Positions 25,401 through 40,400 of a stretch of 64,000 nucleotides of DNA are shown here, piece after piece; within the stretch, counting starts at the first letter, position 1, and every line of letters begins with the position of its first letter. A program made the translations under genes and the position numbers. A model generated the notes under the pieces. It searched no databases. It was not told where the DNA came from and saw only the letters and a list, made by a program, of their open reading frames with translations. The DNA comes from Anagrus nilaparvatae. Its lineage: Eukaryota; Arthropoda; Insecta; Hymenoptera; Mymaridae. The stretch is from NCBI GenBank assembly GCA_022575985.1, contig JAKSXM010000132.1, positions 13,516,001 through 13,580,000 of the forward strand, written 5' to 3'.

Positions 25401-28400
25401 GTAGAAAGCGAAAGGGGAAAATAAAATCGGGCGGGCACGCGTCTCAACATACGCAGGGGAAATTCTAATACATTTTAACGCATGTATACACACTTACAAA
25501 TACTATAGGGTATAATTTTTTATGTAATAACATTTTTTAATAAATTAACAATTTTTGTTAATTCAAAAAATAATGATCTTATTTTTAGAAATATACTTTA
25601 AATAAATTATTTAAAACATGACCTTTGCGAGCAAATTACTTTGTATTACATTAAAAGAAAATTATTCCAACGTTTCGATTCCCATGGAATTTTTATCAAG
25701 GCTTTTTTATATTTTTAATTCTATTGTATACCAAAAGCTTGCAGAGAGCTTGCAGCAAATAAAGGATGAATTTATTTACAAAAACTTCATTAATTTAATA
25801 TTGTTAACGATAATATATATTGCACAAATAATTATTTTCTTAAATAATTTTAAAAAATTTGCTTTTCATAAATAATCAGCTGAATAATAGCTTAAAAATC
25901 TAGCTATCACTCAAGCTTACTAACTTTTTTTGATAGAATTAAAATAAACCTTTTTTTTAAATAAAAGTTAATTTTGTGTAAGGAAAAAATTGGTTAAACT
26001 AAAAAATTTTAATACGAAATCCTTCATATACACATGATATTTAGCCTCTAAAGGTTACCGCACTGGGTGTATTGATCAGAGAGTACAAAACTTTCTCTCT
26101 CTTTCTTATAGTACTATTTATTTGTCTGGTCTTGCCTCGAGCCTAGATATATATATCGCGTTTTAGGTTTGTGCGTATAACAAAAATTTTACCTTTTGAA
26201 AAAACTTTTTCTACGAAGATGTGAGATAAAGATAAAATTTTCTTACTATCTTGAGGCTATCGGATAAAAAAATTATTATTATGTAAGACAAAAAAGAAAA
26301 ACTTTATTCCCTTTTTTTTTTTTCTACAAGGGTGAAAAATTTAGAAAGTAAAAGTAAAATAGAGAAAGTTTAAGTTCTATTTTTCTTTTTTTCAATGTTA
26401 CGTATTTTTTTAAATTTTTAAAAAATTTGTTATAATATGAATTATTATAAATTTTTTTATGAAATATAAAAATTCAGTAACTTTTTTTTTTTATTCTATA
26501 TTGAACCATTTTAAGGTCGTATACTTGAAATGTATTTCGTGACCAGATAAATTATTATTGCATGTTGTGTATTATATATATATATATTTGCTGTAAGTAA
26601 ATTTTTATGAATTTTAATATTATATAAATATAAATACACTGTGAAAAATGCTTGTGTCTAATTTATAATTGTGGTAGTATATTATTATAATATAAAACTT
26701 TATTAATTAGTTCTTTTTATAAATTTAAATTCAAAGATATTATATTGGTCAATATGGAACAAGAAAATACAATAAAATTATTGCTATATATAAAAAATTG
26801 ATGGAATTCTTGGTCAGTCTTATTAATAATAGTAGAAGATTCTAGTACACGAAATTTTAAAAGTATGACTTTTCCACGCAATCAATGAATTTGCCTGATT
26901 TTTTTTGCAATCGCTTCCAAATTATACATTATACACTTCCCAGCTAACATTTCAATGAGTATAAGTATTTTATTTTCTCTTAAAAATATGAGTTATTATT
27001 AATAATAAAAATATTATTACCAATTATTGTGGTGCTACACCTTAAATATAATTTTAAAAAATTGCTTATTTTGAGGGTAAAAACAAGGGTGTTGAACCCC
27101 TTCAATATAATTTTCTACATGAAATTTGGATTCTGAGACCAAAAAAATCTACTAAACGTCGTGAAAAAGATGGAAAATACCTGAAGTTGCCTATTGTGGG
27201 CACTTGAATCATTTTTGGTAAAACCCGATATCATATTTGTGTTCAGTGACCCAAAAAACCTACTAGGGGTCGTTAAATTTACAAAAAAAGATCAATTTAA
27301 ATTTTAGGGATTAAGGGGGGGGATTGGGGGTAATTTCATCCAATTTTCAATTGCGCAAGTTTATATATTGTATACAATGTTCTTTAGGCCTATCTGAAGA
27401 GATTCCCATAGGTTTTATCGTAAGTCAGCCAGGGTCGTGGTTTAATTTTTGAATTACGAAATAGACCCGAATATAAGTCAAAATTATTTTAAATCTCATT
27501 TGATCCCCTTCCCCATAAATGGGACAATTTGACTCCTCTCCTCTTGTTTTTCGGATTTCCAAGGTACCCCTACCTATAAACATATGTTCTATGTTAATAT
27601 TATCAAAACTGTAGTGAATAAATTAGTATAGTACTTTTTAAGTGAAATGTACTAAAATATATAGTAATAAAATCTGTTATGCTTATACATAAAATAGTTT
27701 TGAAAATAAATTGTGAAATACTTTATTTCAGCACCGTTTATCTGCAATATTAAAAATACCCTATGGTGATTATACAAAATTTTCGTCAATTAAGAGAAAT
27801 TCGTAAATTTACTAAAAAAATTGGAATTTTACGTATCGATCGTAAATTTACGATTTTTTTAGTAAATATACAATTTTTTTTGTAAAATTAGGAAAAAATT
27901 CGTAATTTCACGATAATTAAGTATGTTATGGTAAACATACCATATAGGGTATTTTGATCAATGTGTAATAATTTTCAGTTTTAATGAAAATTTGACTAAA
28001 ATTTAGACTATAGAAATTTTGAAAAACATCAAAACATACATTGAATGACATATTTTGTTGCTAGAAAATTCGGTTTATTAGAAATTCATATTAGGTATTA
28101 GTAAAAAATATAAAACCCTCGCAAAAAAAAGACAATAAATAATTTTTGTATAATAAATTTATTTAAAAAGACACTAAAACATAATAAACATTAATTTACG
28201 AATCAAATATTCACAAAAAATATGTTTACTGACTATAGCTAAATTAATTCTAAATTACTTATTTATAATTATAGACTAAATAATTTTACACTAACAATAA
28301 ATAGTATTTATTTAAATTAAGATTGTCATTAGCTTATACGTAATGTTTGTCAACGTGAAGAACCGACAATGTATTCTTAGCATGTTCATGAATTATATCT

Positions 28401-31400
28401 GTGGAAATGTCGTTCAAAACTGGTTGTAAGATGTCGAGGAACTGTTTTGGGTACGAGTTGAATGCCTTTGTAATTAGGTTTGCTAAACAGAAAAAAATAC
28501 ATTTATTTTTAAAAATTAAAAAGGCGACAGTTTGTTTGCAAAAAAATTTAATTTACCCATTTGCTGTTGAGCACCATTTGCTGTTACACGTATTTTTGCT
28601 GGACCCACTATCAAAGAATTCGTAAATTTATCAATGATAAAATGTTCACTGTTATCCTTGTCTTTAACCGTTCGTAATTTGGCATTCATCTTAAAAATGA
28701 CATTCTCTGCATGTTCAAAAATCAGATTTAGTCAGAAAAAAATCAAGGAATGTGCACATCTGATTAAAATTTAAAAAAATTTATTACCAAAATTGCCAAC
28801 GAATTTTCCAGCTTCAGGGAGTTTAAATGCTAGTATTTTTCCTTCCAAATTATAGTCAGCAGTAGCACTAACTGCTGGTACTCTTAGGACGACTCTAGCT
28901 TCTAAAGTTTCTGGGTGTAAAAATAAATCTTGGATAACGAAGTCTTTTAAGCCTTTGCCCATAATATTCGTAATGCTGGCTTTAACGTTTAAAAACGGAA
29001 GATTCCTGAAGAATTTAATTTGCGGTATAACGTAAGGGTCAAGTCTGGGTATTTGAAGATACTCGACGCCTTTAGCTAAGACTGGTTTAAAATTGTCAAG
29101 TTTTTCCCTGACGCATTGATTAAAAACTTCAACATCTAATCCGCGCTTACATCCTGTAATTCCACCCTCTGTAAAATAAAAAAAACTATAACAATAAAAA
29201 AAAAATTTGATAAAAGCTTATTTACTAAAGCAAAAGTATTGGCATCGTTAAAAAAATTATACATGAAAAAAATAGTCATAGTTTTCAAAAAATAATATGA
29301 AAATCGACTTACGTATTTCGGCAAAGGTGTTTTGGAGTAATGCAAATAAGCAAATTGCAATAAGTAGCCTCATTTTATTAACTTTTTCGTTACTTTACAC
29401 TGTGAAAGTAGAAAAATATTTGATGTGCAAAGTGAAAAATTTTACTTTATATACGATTATTATCAATAAAAATGAGTTTATAACACGCCCTACAGATATC
29501 AAAATCTCAGGAAAGTTTAAGTGTCTCAATAATTTTTTTAAAATCCATAAACATTTCACTTTTATTAAATTATTCTATAGATAACATTATTTACTTTAAT
29601 TTTAATAAATTGTCATTTGGAGAGTAATATATATTTTTTAAAATAATTACCATAAATCATATCATTGTCGATTTAAATTAAGTCTTCTTTGTTTGCAATA
29701 TGATTTATTTCACTAGAATATTTAATGAATCTAATATTCTTGTTTGATTAATATTATTAGCTTTCTCTAGAATCTAGGAATAGTTAAGACAGTTTTAAGT
29801 GCCTAATTGGTATACTAAAAAAAGATATAAGGTTTTCTTAAAAAAAGTTTTAAAATATTTAATATGCCAACCCTGATAATTTTTAAATCGTATTTTTTGT
29901 AAAAACTAACGTTAGCGTCCAAACCCCCAAAAATTTTTAATTAACAAATTTAATTTTACCAATCTGGCTACCGTATGCAGTTCTCTTAATTTTAAATGTT
30001 ATTTTTTAAAATTTATTGTTAAATAGAACAATTGAGTTGGACGCGACCGCTAGTTTCATCAAATGCCCAAAGTCGTTTGAAAGTAGGAAAAATTATACGT
30101 TCCCCCTATAGTACCAACTTAAATCTAGTTCAGAAAATCATTTCCGAATATGGACTGTATTTTTAACTAAATAGTATCTGTTGGTTATTTTTACTATGTT
30201 GGTATTATTAAATTGTATTGATTTCAATCTTTCAATAATTTCAATAAAAAGAAGAAATATGCATTTTTGCAAAAAATCAATGAATAAAACAGTCAAATTG
30301 TAATTTTCATGGATATTTGCTTTTTAAACGACCATAAATTTTAAACTAGGTTCTGATATTATAAAATATGTAATAATTTACAATTTTTTAAAAATATTTT
30401 CTCATTAAAACGCTTTTAGAACGTTTTAGTAGTAAAGAGTTTTTGGAAGGTTTCTTAAAGCTTTCTAAAACGTTTTTAAAACCCTTTTCCTGATTTTGAC
30501 CGATTGTAATTTGCAAATTGGTACACTACATCAAATTATTTATAAAAAATTGTTTTTTAGATAATAGTTTTATGGCCTGAAGTATCATATTCAAGCCAGT
30601 ATTTTTCTCAACTGGCAGTTTGGGAAATAAGAAACACCCTAGTAAATAGGGAAAGAATGATGATAGGCATAAGACACCCATAATTTATTTATCTGGGTCT
30701 AAAAAAGGTAAAAAAAGGAAATTAAAAGAGAGAAAAGAAAATGATATTTTAATAAAAACTCCAAAAATAGATTCCTTTTACAAATCTATAGCACAAATTG
30801 AGTCTGAAATTAGTCATCATAAAACTTATACCAAGCAAGAAGCTAGAACAATTTAAAAATTTCTAAATTGTCCTGATAATGTACGTAACTATTATGGTCT
30901 CAAATAATAGTGCAGAAAGAGCATTTTCTAAAGTTAATTAAAAATAGTTGTGTACATCAATGGAAGAAGATACTCTTAATGAAAGGACCATTTTAAATTC
31001 CGAGTTTCAAATTTTAAAAGAGATAGATATATTTGATATCATTGCACAATTTGCAGAAGTAAAAAGATGAAAAGTTCGATGTTAAAAATTTTTATGCTAA
31101 TAATAATAGTTACATTTTTGATAATTCTTTAACAAATAGTAATTTATAAAAAATTAATCGTATGTTTTACAAAAATTAATTTATACACGGAGAAAAATAA
31201 CTGTTAAAAATAACAAAAATTGCTGGTTATGTTTACATTATAAAAATTTGTTATTTTCTGTTCAAATATTTTGTAAATATAACCATGTTTTTTGTTAGAA
31301 TTACAATATTCTGACTTCATATTTGTAAAATTTACAAATTTTTTTTGTAATTGAAACTAACCCCGTTTTACTAAAATTAACCTTGTAAAATATACAAAAT

Positions 31401-34400
31401 ATTTTTCTCCGTGTAATATTTTAATATTAAATTTATTATCTAAAATGTCTCCCACATTAAAATAATAAAACTTTTAATAAATAAATGTGTATTTCTCTTT
31501 TAGTGAATTTTACATGATATCATATTTTAATATTTTTTAATATTTTTTAAATACTCTAGTCAAAATATGAATTTGGTTGTATTTTCACTGGCGAACACGA
31601 GATTTGCTCTACTAAAGGTTTTTTGGGTCGCTGAATACAAAAATCGGGGTCATTTCGTAAAGAAATGAGGGCTTCACCCTTAAATTTGCAAAAATCATCC
31701 TCAAAAAAGGTTTTTTTTACATATTTGCACTTTGAGCGCCCAGATTTGCAGCATACGGGTTTTTTGAGTCGCTGATTAAAGGCTTCGACTTCTTTTTCAT
31801 AAATAATCAATATTTGGCCCTTAAAATAGCTAAAACTACCCTAAAAAGGGTGTTTTTTGCTATGTTCGTACTTTTAGCATCCAGGATATGTCGATATAGG
31901 GTTTTTGGGTCGCTAATCAAGAATTTCGACTCCTTTTTTGTGGTGAAATATTAATAATTTATGAAAAAGAAGTCGAAATTCTTGAATAGCGACCCAAAAA
32001 ACCTATATGGGCATATTCTGGATGCATAACGAAAATAGCAAAAACACCACTTTTAGGGGTAGCTTTACAAAATGACCCCGATTTTTATGTTCAGCGACCC
32101 AAAAAACTTATAGAACAGCAAATCTCGTGTTTGCCAGTGAAAATACAACCAAACCCGTATTTTGACTGGAGTAATACTTATTTTATAAGAAATACCATTG
32201 TGGAGCCAGTTTTCGACTGCTTTAGTTTTCGATTATTTTTCTTTAATTTTTCCCATTTATATACCTTTAGTAATTTTATTATTGAGAGAAATTACAAATA
32301 ATTTTCATCAGTGCGAAGATAGAAACTACCATTTCATTCGTTCTATTTTATAATTATATACTATTTTGTATTATATATGGTACCTAAATTTACGCGGATG
32401 AACTACTTTTTGGAAATTCGGTATTAACCAATTTCACGAATCTGATACCTAAATTTGGAAAAATGTTACATAATTTTGTCTTTAAAAAATAAATAAAAAC
32501 ATCGTTACTTTTTTCTGTTAGCACTTAACACCTAATTTTTTTAAATGGAGGCGGACTAGTTTTTGTAAACTCGGTATTAACCGATTTCCCGGATTTTTCG
32601 GGGGTTTGGACGCTAACGTTAGTTTTTACAAAAAATACGATTTAAAAATTATCAGGGTTGGCATATTAAATATTTTAAAACTTTTTTTAAGAAAACCTTA
32701 TATCTTTTTTTAGTATACCAATTAGGCACTTAAAACTGTCTTAACTATTCCTAGATTCTAGAGAAAGCTAATAATATTAATCAAACAAGAATATTAGATT
32801 CATTAAATATTCTAGTGAAATAAATCATATTGCAAACAAAGAAGACTTAATTTAAATCGACAATGATATGATTTATGGTAATTATTTTAAAAAATATATA
32901 TTACTCTCCAAATGACAATTTATTAAAATTAAAGTAAATAATGTTATCTATAGAATAATTTAATAAAAGTGAAATGTTTATGGATTTTAAAAAAATTATT
33001 GAGACACTTAAACTTTCCTGAGATTTTGATATCTGTAGGGCGTGTTATAAACTCATTTTTATTGATAATAATCGTATATAAAGTAAAATTTTTCACTTTG
33101 CACATCAAATATTTTTCTACTTTCACAGTGTAAAGTAACGAAAAAGTTAATAAAATGAGGCTACTTATTGCAATTTGCTTATTTGCATTACTCCAAAACA
33201 CCTTTGCCGAAATACGTAAGTCGATTTTCATATTATTTTTTGAAAACTATGACTATTTTTTTCATGTATAATTTTTTTAACGATGCCAATACTTTTGCTT
33301 TAGTAAATAAGCTTTTATCAAATTTTTTTTTTATTGTTATAGTTTTTTTTATTTTACAGAGGGTGGAATTACAGGATGTAAGCGCGGATTAGATGTTGAA
33401 GTTTTTAATCAATGCGTCAGGGAAAAACTTGACAATTTTAAACCAGTCTTAGCTAAAGGCGTCGAGTATCTTCAAATACCCAGACTTGACCCTTACGTTA
33501 TACCGCAAATTAAATTCTTCAGGAATCTTCCGTTTTTAAACGTTAAAGCCAGCATTACGAATATTATGGGCAAAGGCTTAAAAGACTTCGTTATCCAAGA
33601 TTTATTTTTACACCCAGAAACTTTAGAAGCTAGAGTCGTCCTAAGAGTACCAGCAGTTAGTGCTACTGCTGACTATAATTTGGAAGGAAAAATACTAGCA
33701 TTTAAACTCCCTGAAGCTGGAAAATTCGTTGGCAATTTTGGTAATAAATTTTTTTAAATTTTAATCAGATGTGCACATTCCTTGATTTTTTTCTGACTAA
33801 ATCTGATTTTTGAACATGCAGAGAATGTCATTTTTAAGATGAATGCCAAATTACGAACGGTTAAAGACAAGGATAACAGTGAACATTTTATCATTGATAA
33901 ATTTACGAATTCTTTGATAGTGGGTCCAGCAAAAATACGTGTAACAGCAAATGGTGCTCAACAGCAAATGGGTAAATTAAATTTTTTTGCAAACAAACTG
34001 TCGCCTTTTTAATTTTTAAAAATAAATGTATTTTTTTCTGTTTAGCAAACCTAATTACAAAGGCATTCAACTCGTACCCAAAACAGTTCCTCGACATCTT
34101 ACAACCAGTTTTGAACGACATTTCCACAGATATAATTCATGAACATGCTAAGAATACATTGTCGGTTCTTCACGTTGACAAACATTACGTATAAGCTAAT
34201 GACAATCTTAATTTAAATAAATACTATTTATTGTTAGTGTAAAAAATATTTTATCTATAATTATAAATAAGTAATTTAGAAATAATTTAGCTATAGTCAG
34301 TAAACATATTTTTTGTGAATATTTGATTCGTAAATTAATGTTTATTATGTTTTAGTGTCTTTTTAAATAAATTTATTATACAAAAATTATTTATTGTCTT

Positions 34401-37400
34401 TTTTTGCGAGGGTTTTATATTTTTTACTAATACCTAATATGAATTTCTAATGAACTGAATTTTCTAGCAACAAAATATATGATTAAAAATGTATATTTTA
34501 ATGTGTTTCAAAATTTCTAGTCTAAATTTTAATTACACTTTCATTAAAACTGAAAATTATAGCCTAATTATAATAATGTAAAGATCAGTAAGAAATAAAA
34601 TTTTCTTATTTCCTACAAGAAGAATCTAGAATGCCCGTAATCAATGCCCTAATCAAGAATGCCCGTAAAGAAAATTAAAATAAAACAAAATAATTTTGTT
34701 TTATTCTAATTATGATATTTACACATTGTTAAAAATACCCTATGGTAAATATACGAAATTATTGTAAAATAAAAAATTTGTCGTAATTTTACTAAAAAAG
34801 TTGCATATTTACTAAAAAATTGTAAATTTACGATCGTTAGTAAATTCACAACTAATTCGTGATTTTACGATTTTTTTTCGTAAATATACGAGAGGATCAA
34901 GAATTAACGAATTTTCGTAGTACCTATATTTACATCTGAAAAATCGTAAATTTACAAACGAAAAATCTAAATTTACTAACAAAATTGAAAAATTACAAAA
35001 AAATCGTAAAATTACGATTTATTTTTGTAAATACAATTTTTTTAGTAAATTACGAATTTTTCTTAATTTACGAAAATTTCGTATACAGATTTATTTATAA
35101 TAATTTTTTAATAAAAGATTTAGAGGTTTTCAGTATTTGGTGCAAGAATATAAAAAAAAAAATTTTTAATATTTTGTCATATTAAATTTTTGAAATTTTT
35201 GGGTTATAAAAGTATGACTTCCCAAATCTGTGTTCTGCTTGGCTTACATTGAAAATTCTGCAATTCTAGGGGGGGGGGGGGGGGGTTATCGTAGGGACAT
35301 TCCCCTAAAGTACTTTAGTAAAGAGTTACAGCTAATTATTTATAAAAAAATATTACAATGCTCTAAAACTTATAATAACAAACAGCTATAACTTATTACT
35401 GAAGAGCTTTAGGGAAAAATTTCCTACGATACTCCACCCTAGAATTGAAAGATCTTTAATATGAGCCAAATAGAATTTTGATCAAAGTTATCCAGATCTG
35501 CAAACTCAGGCTATTATGACCCAAAAATTTCAAAAAATTAACATGACATATTTGTTCAAAATATGTTCAATATTTTTTTATATTTTGGTACCAAATACTG
35601 AAAAGCATTAAATATTTTATTAAAATAATGCATATTATAAATAAATGTATGCTTAAAAAATTTTAATTTCAAAATTAGCTGTGAGAAAACACCCAGTATC
35701 GGAGAGAGATTCCTTATCTATCTTGAGTATAATTTTCACTAAAAAAGTTAAATTAAAACAATATTTTTTCAATAATAACAGCTATTTTGAACAAGAAAGT
35801 AGTCTCGGAAATAGTACGTAATTTATAAGATAACAGTGTTAAAATATGTGTAAATTATCACTGTTTTCCCAGTTTCAATGTCTCAGGCGTAATAGATTTA
35901 ATTTTAATTTTTAAAAAACTGCATATCAAAGATATTATACTAAATGTAAAATTAAAAATTTTTATCAACATTTACACTATATTGCAATCTAAATGTTTTT
36001 TTTATTTATTTTAGTTCATATAGAAATCCTCATGGGTAAAATAAATCGTCTATAATATCGTCGAATAGAGCTTTTGGATTACATTTTGAAAGAAGAAATG
36101 AGAAATTTTTCTATTTTTGAATGAGTGTACATATATGTGAATATGTAAAAAATAGGGGGAAACTTTTCTATACTACACAGAGACAAAACGTGGACTTTTA
36201 TAAATGAAGGAATTTATGCTTTCTATAGAATATGTGCAAGTATTTATGTATGAGGGAGGATAAAGAAAAACTTAAGAACTTTTTTTAGGGGTTAAGAGAA
36301 ATTTTATATAATGATTGGGGTGTATGAAGAAATAGGCGAGAAAATTTGATTGGTTTTTAGGATTGGACGATTAAATTTATTGTACATTTGTCTCATCATT
36401 TTTTTCTATCCTTTTTTTTAATGTGATTTTTTGGTTTTCATTAGTAAGAATAATTTTTATTTTTATTTATATTAAAATCATTTGTGAAACTAATCAAATA
36501 ATAGTATATTAAGAGCTCTGGTATAAAATTTGGGCAATGATTTGGGGCATTTTTTTTTATGAATCATAAAACCATAATAATTCAGCAGTGGTCTATAGAT
36601 TTGAAATTAGAGCTATCATAAAGATATTTGTTAATAATTGAACGCTCAATTAGAGTATCAGTATAAATATTCCATTCGAAAAGTCATTTGCGTCAACAGA
36701 TATATTATATAGATTTATCGGGTCCCGATTTATCATAAAACGTAAGCGCGCTTTAAAATTTGCATAATTTTTATTAACTAATAAATTATTAATATTTCAA
36801 TTATTTATTTTAATTTATAAAACAATTGTGCCAATAAAGTCTGACTTAAAAATTTAAATTAATTTAAAATTTTTGTATATTATTTGAATAAATTTTTTAG
36901 ATTAATTATATTTATTTTACATAGTTGCAAATTTATTTATTGTTAATTTTTATATTTTTTTCTTTATTTATTTAAACGTAAATTTACAATTTTAAACATG
37001 CTAACTAACATCATTTTTTCTCTCAAAAGAATTTTTTTACTTTGAAAAGTTTCCCTAGTTTATTTTAACTGTTAAAAAATAGTTCGCAAAAGCCAATTAA
37101 GGCCCAAATGATCTTTTTTATAGTAAGAAAATTTAATTTTGTCTCTTGGGACCAAAATAATTTTCAAAAAGGAAAATGTTTAGAAAATTACAAATTTCTC
37201 TATAGATTTTGACTCCGAAAAATTAGTTTTTACCTAGCCCCCTAGGGGGGCCCATTGATATCCTCGAAACAAAATTGGGGAAAATCATGTTCCCGTGTGT
37301 TTGTTTCACTTTTGCCAAATCGTTTATAGACAAATTCAATCAGAAGGACCGCGAGAGTCATACAATCACCCAACAGAAAAACAATTAGAAATTCTCGTTT

Positions 37401-40400
37401 AATATTATGTACCTATTGGGTATGTTGGTGATTATTTTGATGAACTCATGGAAGATATAATTTAAGATTGTAATATTTATTTTGGAAATTTTTTTTTTCG
37501 GGAACATTATATTTGGAAATAAATTTTTTGGAATAATATATTTTTTAAACTTTTTAAATTAAAACTTTTTTTTGGAACTTTTGTACCTCATTTCTTTCCG
37601 GAATACTCAATAAGCCATAAACCTGTATTCGATTTTCGGTTAAAAATTCATATCTCTGGCCCTAATGAATATTAAGAAAAAATATTTTAGGGTTTCAAAC
37701 TTCACATATATATCTTTTAAAAAAATCTACCCAGATTTGGATCCCTTGCAAAAACCACAATTATTTCACAACCTGAAAATTGGACTTTTTTCGAGTAAAA
37801 AAATTTTTTTAAATTAAAGGTTTTTTGGGATAAAACCCACTTAGGGGCATTAAATGTTCAAAAAAGTTATTTACAAATATACTTCAAACTTTGTATAAGT
37901 AAAGAAAAAAAAAATTTGCAAAATACAATTAAATTTTGGAAAAGTAAAAAAATGGATTTTTTTTAGTGAAAGCGGGTCAAAAACACGTATTTTTTTATGT
38001 TACATTCATTTGTACATGAAAAAAGTATAATATATGAAGAAATTACTTCATTTGGAGCAAAAATAACAAAAATTTTTATTTCCAAGAAATAGCAAAAAAA
38101 TTCACGTCCTGGGTCCTCTATGACGATTTTGGACTCGGTCCAACTTTGCACCCACAGTATGGACAAACGGCTAAACCAAAACTGACGCGACTTGGCAGGT
38201 GTTCATACAAAGGTTCAAAGTTTTTTTAGGAGGGTTCACCAACCATCGCCCATTGCCCATTTCTGAGATACACGTAGTTCATAAAAGTGCGGTGACGATA
38301 TCGTTACAGAAGACCCACGGAGGGTTAACGTCACTCTGGCCTTGAATCCCAAGTCGTTGAGAGATAAAATAAATAATGTTAAATTAATATTAATTAAATG
38401 ATAAGAAAAGTATTCTATAAATTCAAAAAACTAATTTTTTAAATAATATTCACAAATTTAATGATAAATATCTCTTAATTTTACTAATTTACATTTAATG
38501 TTTTATTACAAATAGAACATATTCAAAATTTAAATTCAAGCTTCCGTGTATATATTTATCAAGTAAATATTAATACTTCTTATTAAATGCAGTTTACAAA
38601 TTGTATTATGAAAAAAAAAATTATTTTAAAATAATAAATTATTATTTAATAAATAAATATTTAATTATAAATTAAAGAATAATATTAAATTTGTTTTTTT
38701 AATTACTATAACCTTAGTACGCGCGCTTTTTATTTTAAACAAACAATATATTACTCGAAATTTAACACTTATACCTCATATTCAGAAAGTACCAATAAAT
38801 TCTTTAAGCTTTGAACTTTTAATTTATCGCTATCAGAATTGGGAAATTTGCGATTTAATGGGAAAAATAATTAACTTCCGGAATTTTCCCCATAAGACTA
38901 ATGCAATATTTACTTATCTTTGTGCCCTTATATCTCAAAATTTAGCACGACAATCGGCAATAAAACCCATACCATTTGATTTCTGAGGGTTTTCTCTAAC
39001 AACCTTTATATTTCTTAGTTGAGGAATGCATTGGTCAGAGTGCCCATAAATGTAGTCACGTAAACAAGAAAATGAGAGTGACCAGTAGTTTTCTGATTTA
39101 CTTGTTGACAGCTTTATATGAAAAAATACCTAAAAAACCCTTTTAATAATAAAGAGGCTCGCTGTTCTAGCCACAGAAGGCCTATGAGGTCGAGCTAGAA
39201 CAGGAACCTTTTTTAACATAAGCAAACGCTCTACCAGGAGGGGTCAAGATCTGGAAGATCCAACCCAGTCACTCCCCTTGTAAGATTATTTATAAATTTT
39301 TATAATAGTACATCACTTTAAAATCATAAATTTTAATAAAACGCAATAATGTTCGATATAAATTGTAAAAAAGGGAATTTGAGAATTAGATAAATTCTAA
39401 TTAGATTAAAACACAATATAAGTATATGTAACTAAAATACATAAAAACAAAATTTCCCCTCACATTACAATAATTCCTTTGCTTTATATCGTATATACTA
39501 GAAGCAGTCGCATAAAATAGTGAAATATTTTGTATGTAGGTACCATAAGGGAGTTATAATACTTAAACTGCACCCACGCGTTAAAAAAAACAATAGTAAT
39601 ATACGAAAAGAGATGTTTCAAAGCCATTGACTTATTGCACGTAAATTTCTTACTATAATTATACATATTTTAGTTATAGTATCTATATATGGATAAATCC
39701 AAATAATTTAATTTAAAAGATTTTTGTCTGCAACAATTTTGTAAATACTTGGATTTTTTTAAATTAATGTAAAATTTATTTTTCGTCCTTTTGCCAATAA
39801 TATCAACGACTCTGATTTCAATATCCATTATACCATCCGATGCTCTGTCAATTATTATTTTTGAATCACATATTAAAATCTTAGAAATCAACTAATGTAT
39901 AATGAATAATTATTCAAAAAATTTATTATCTATCAAAAATAATAACGAAATTATTTATAAAATAAAATCCAAGATTTCGACTCTGTATTAAGGTAAAAAA
40001 CATGAATATATGATACAATGATATAATATTTTTCCTTAAAAATCATTTAAAACTTAGAAGATGATAATATCTCAAACATCAGAAAATTGAAATATAAAAC
40101 AGTAAAAAATCCTTAATCTTAATCCTAATCATACACTTGATTACTAAAATAATACACCTATTATGTAAAAAACTTATAACCGGTTTGTGTAAACACAACC
40201 TAAATGCATGGAACATGTTTACTTCCAGATGAGAACAAGGTATAATACAAATGTTACTCAATATTACAATACAATTTTATATTTTTATAATTTATTGTAA
40301 TTATCACCTTTACAACATGTTAAGATGCTAAACCCAGACTATTCTGATTCCCTAAACCTGAAATATTCTAAGTCCCTTAATCGATATTATTCCAAGTCCC

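Larger units (their letters stand above)
28080..29928 (+). repeat. Left arm of JHBP inverted duplication
   Basis: Arm of about 1.85 kb whose reverse complement is 32600-34452. The inner border is sharp: both arms end in GTCCAAACCCCC (29928 / 32600) and differ immediately beyond. The outer border is softer; similarity decays between 28080 and 27960, where a MITE sits. Includes promoter, all exons and introns of JHBP copy 2. Confidence 0.93.
32600..34452 (-). repeat. Right arm of JHBP inverted duplication
   Basis: Reverse complement of 28080-29928 with no length change through the gene (positions sum to 62528), then small substitutions and an indel in the 3' flank after about 34235. Weaker similarity continues to about 34560. 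Confidence 0.93.

Noticed and set aside
29297..29584. 95-codon frame, identical on the other strand at 32944-33231
   Set aside because: Antisense of JHBP exon 1 and promoter; identity only reflects the inverted duplication.
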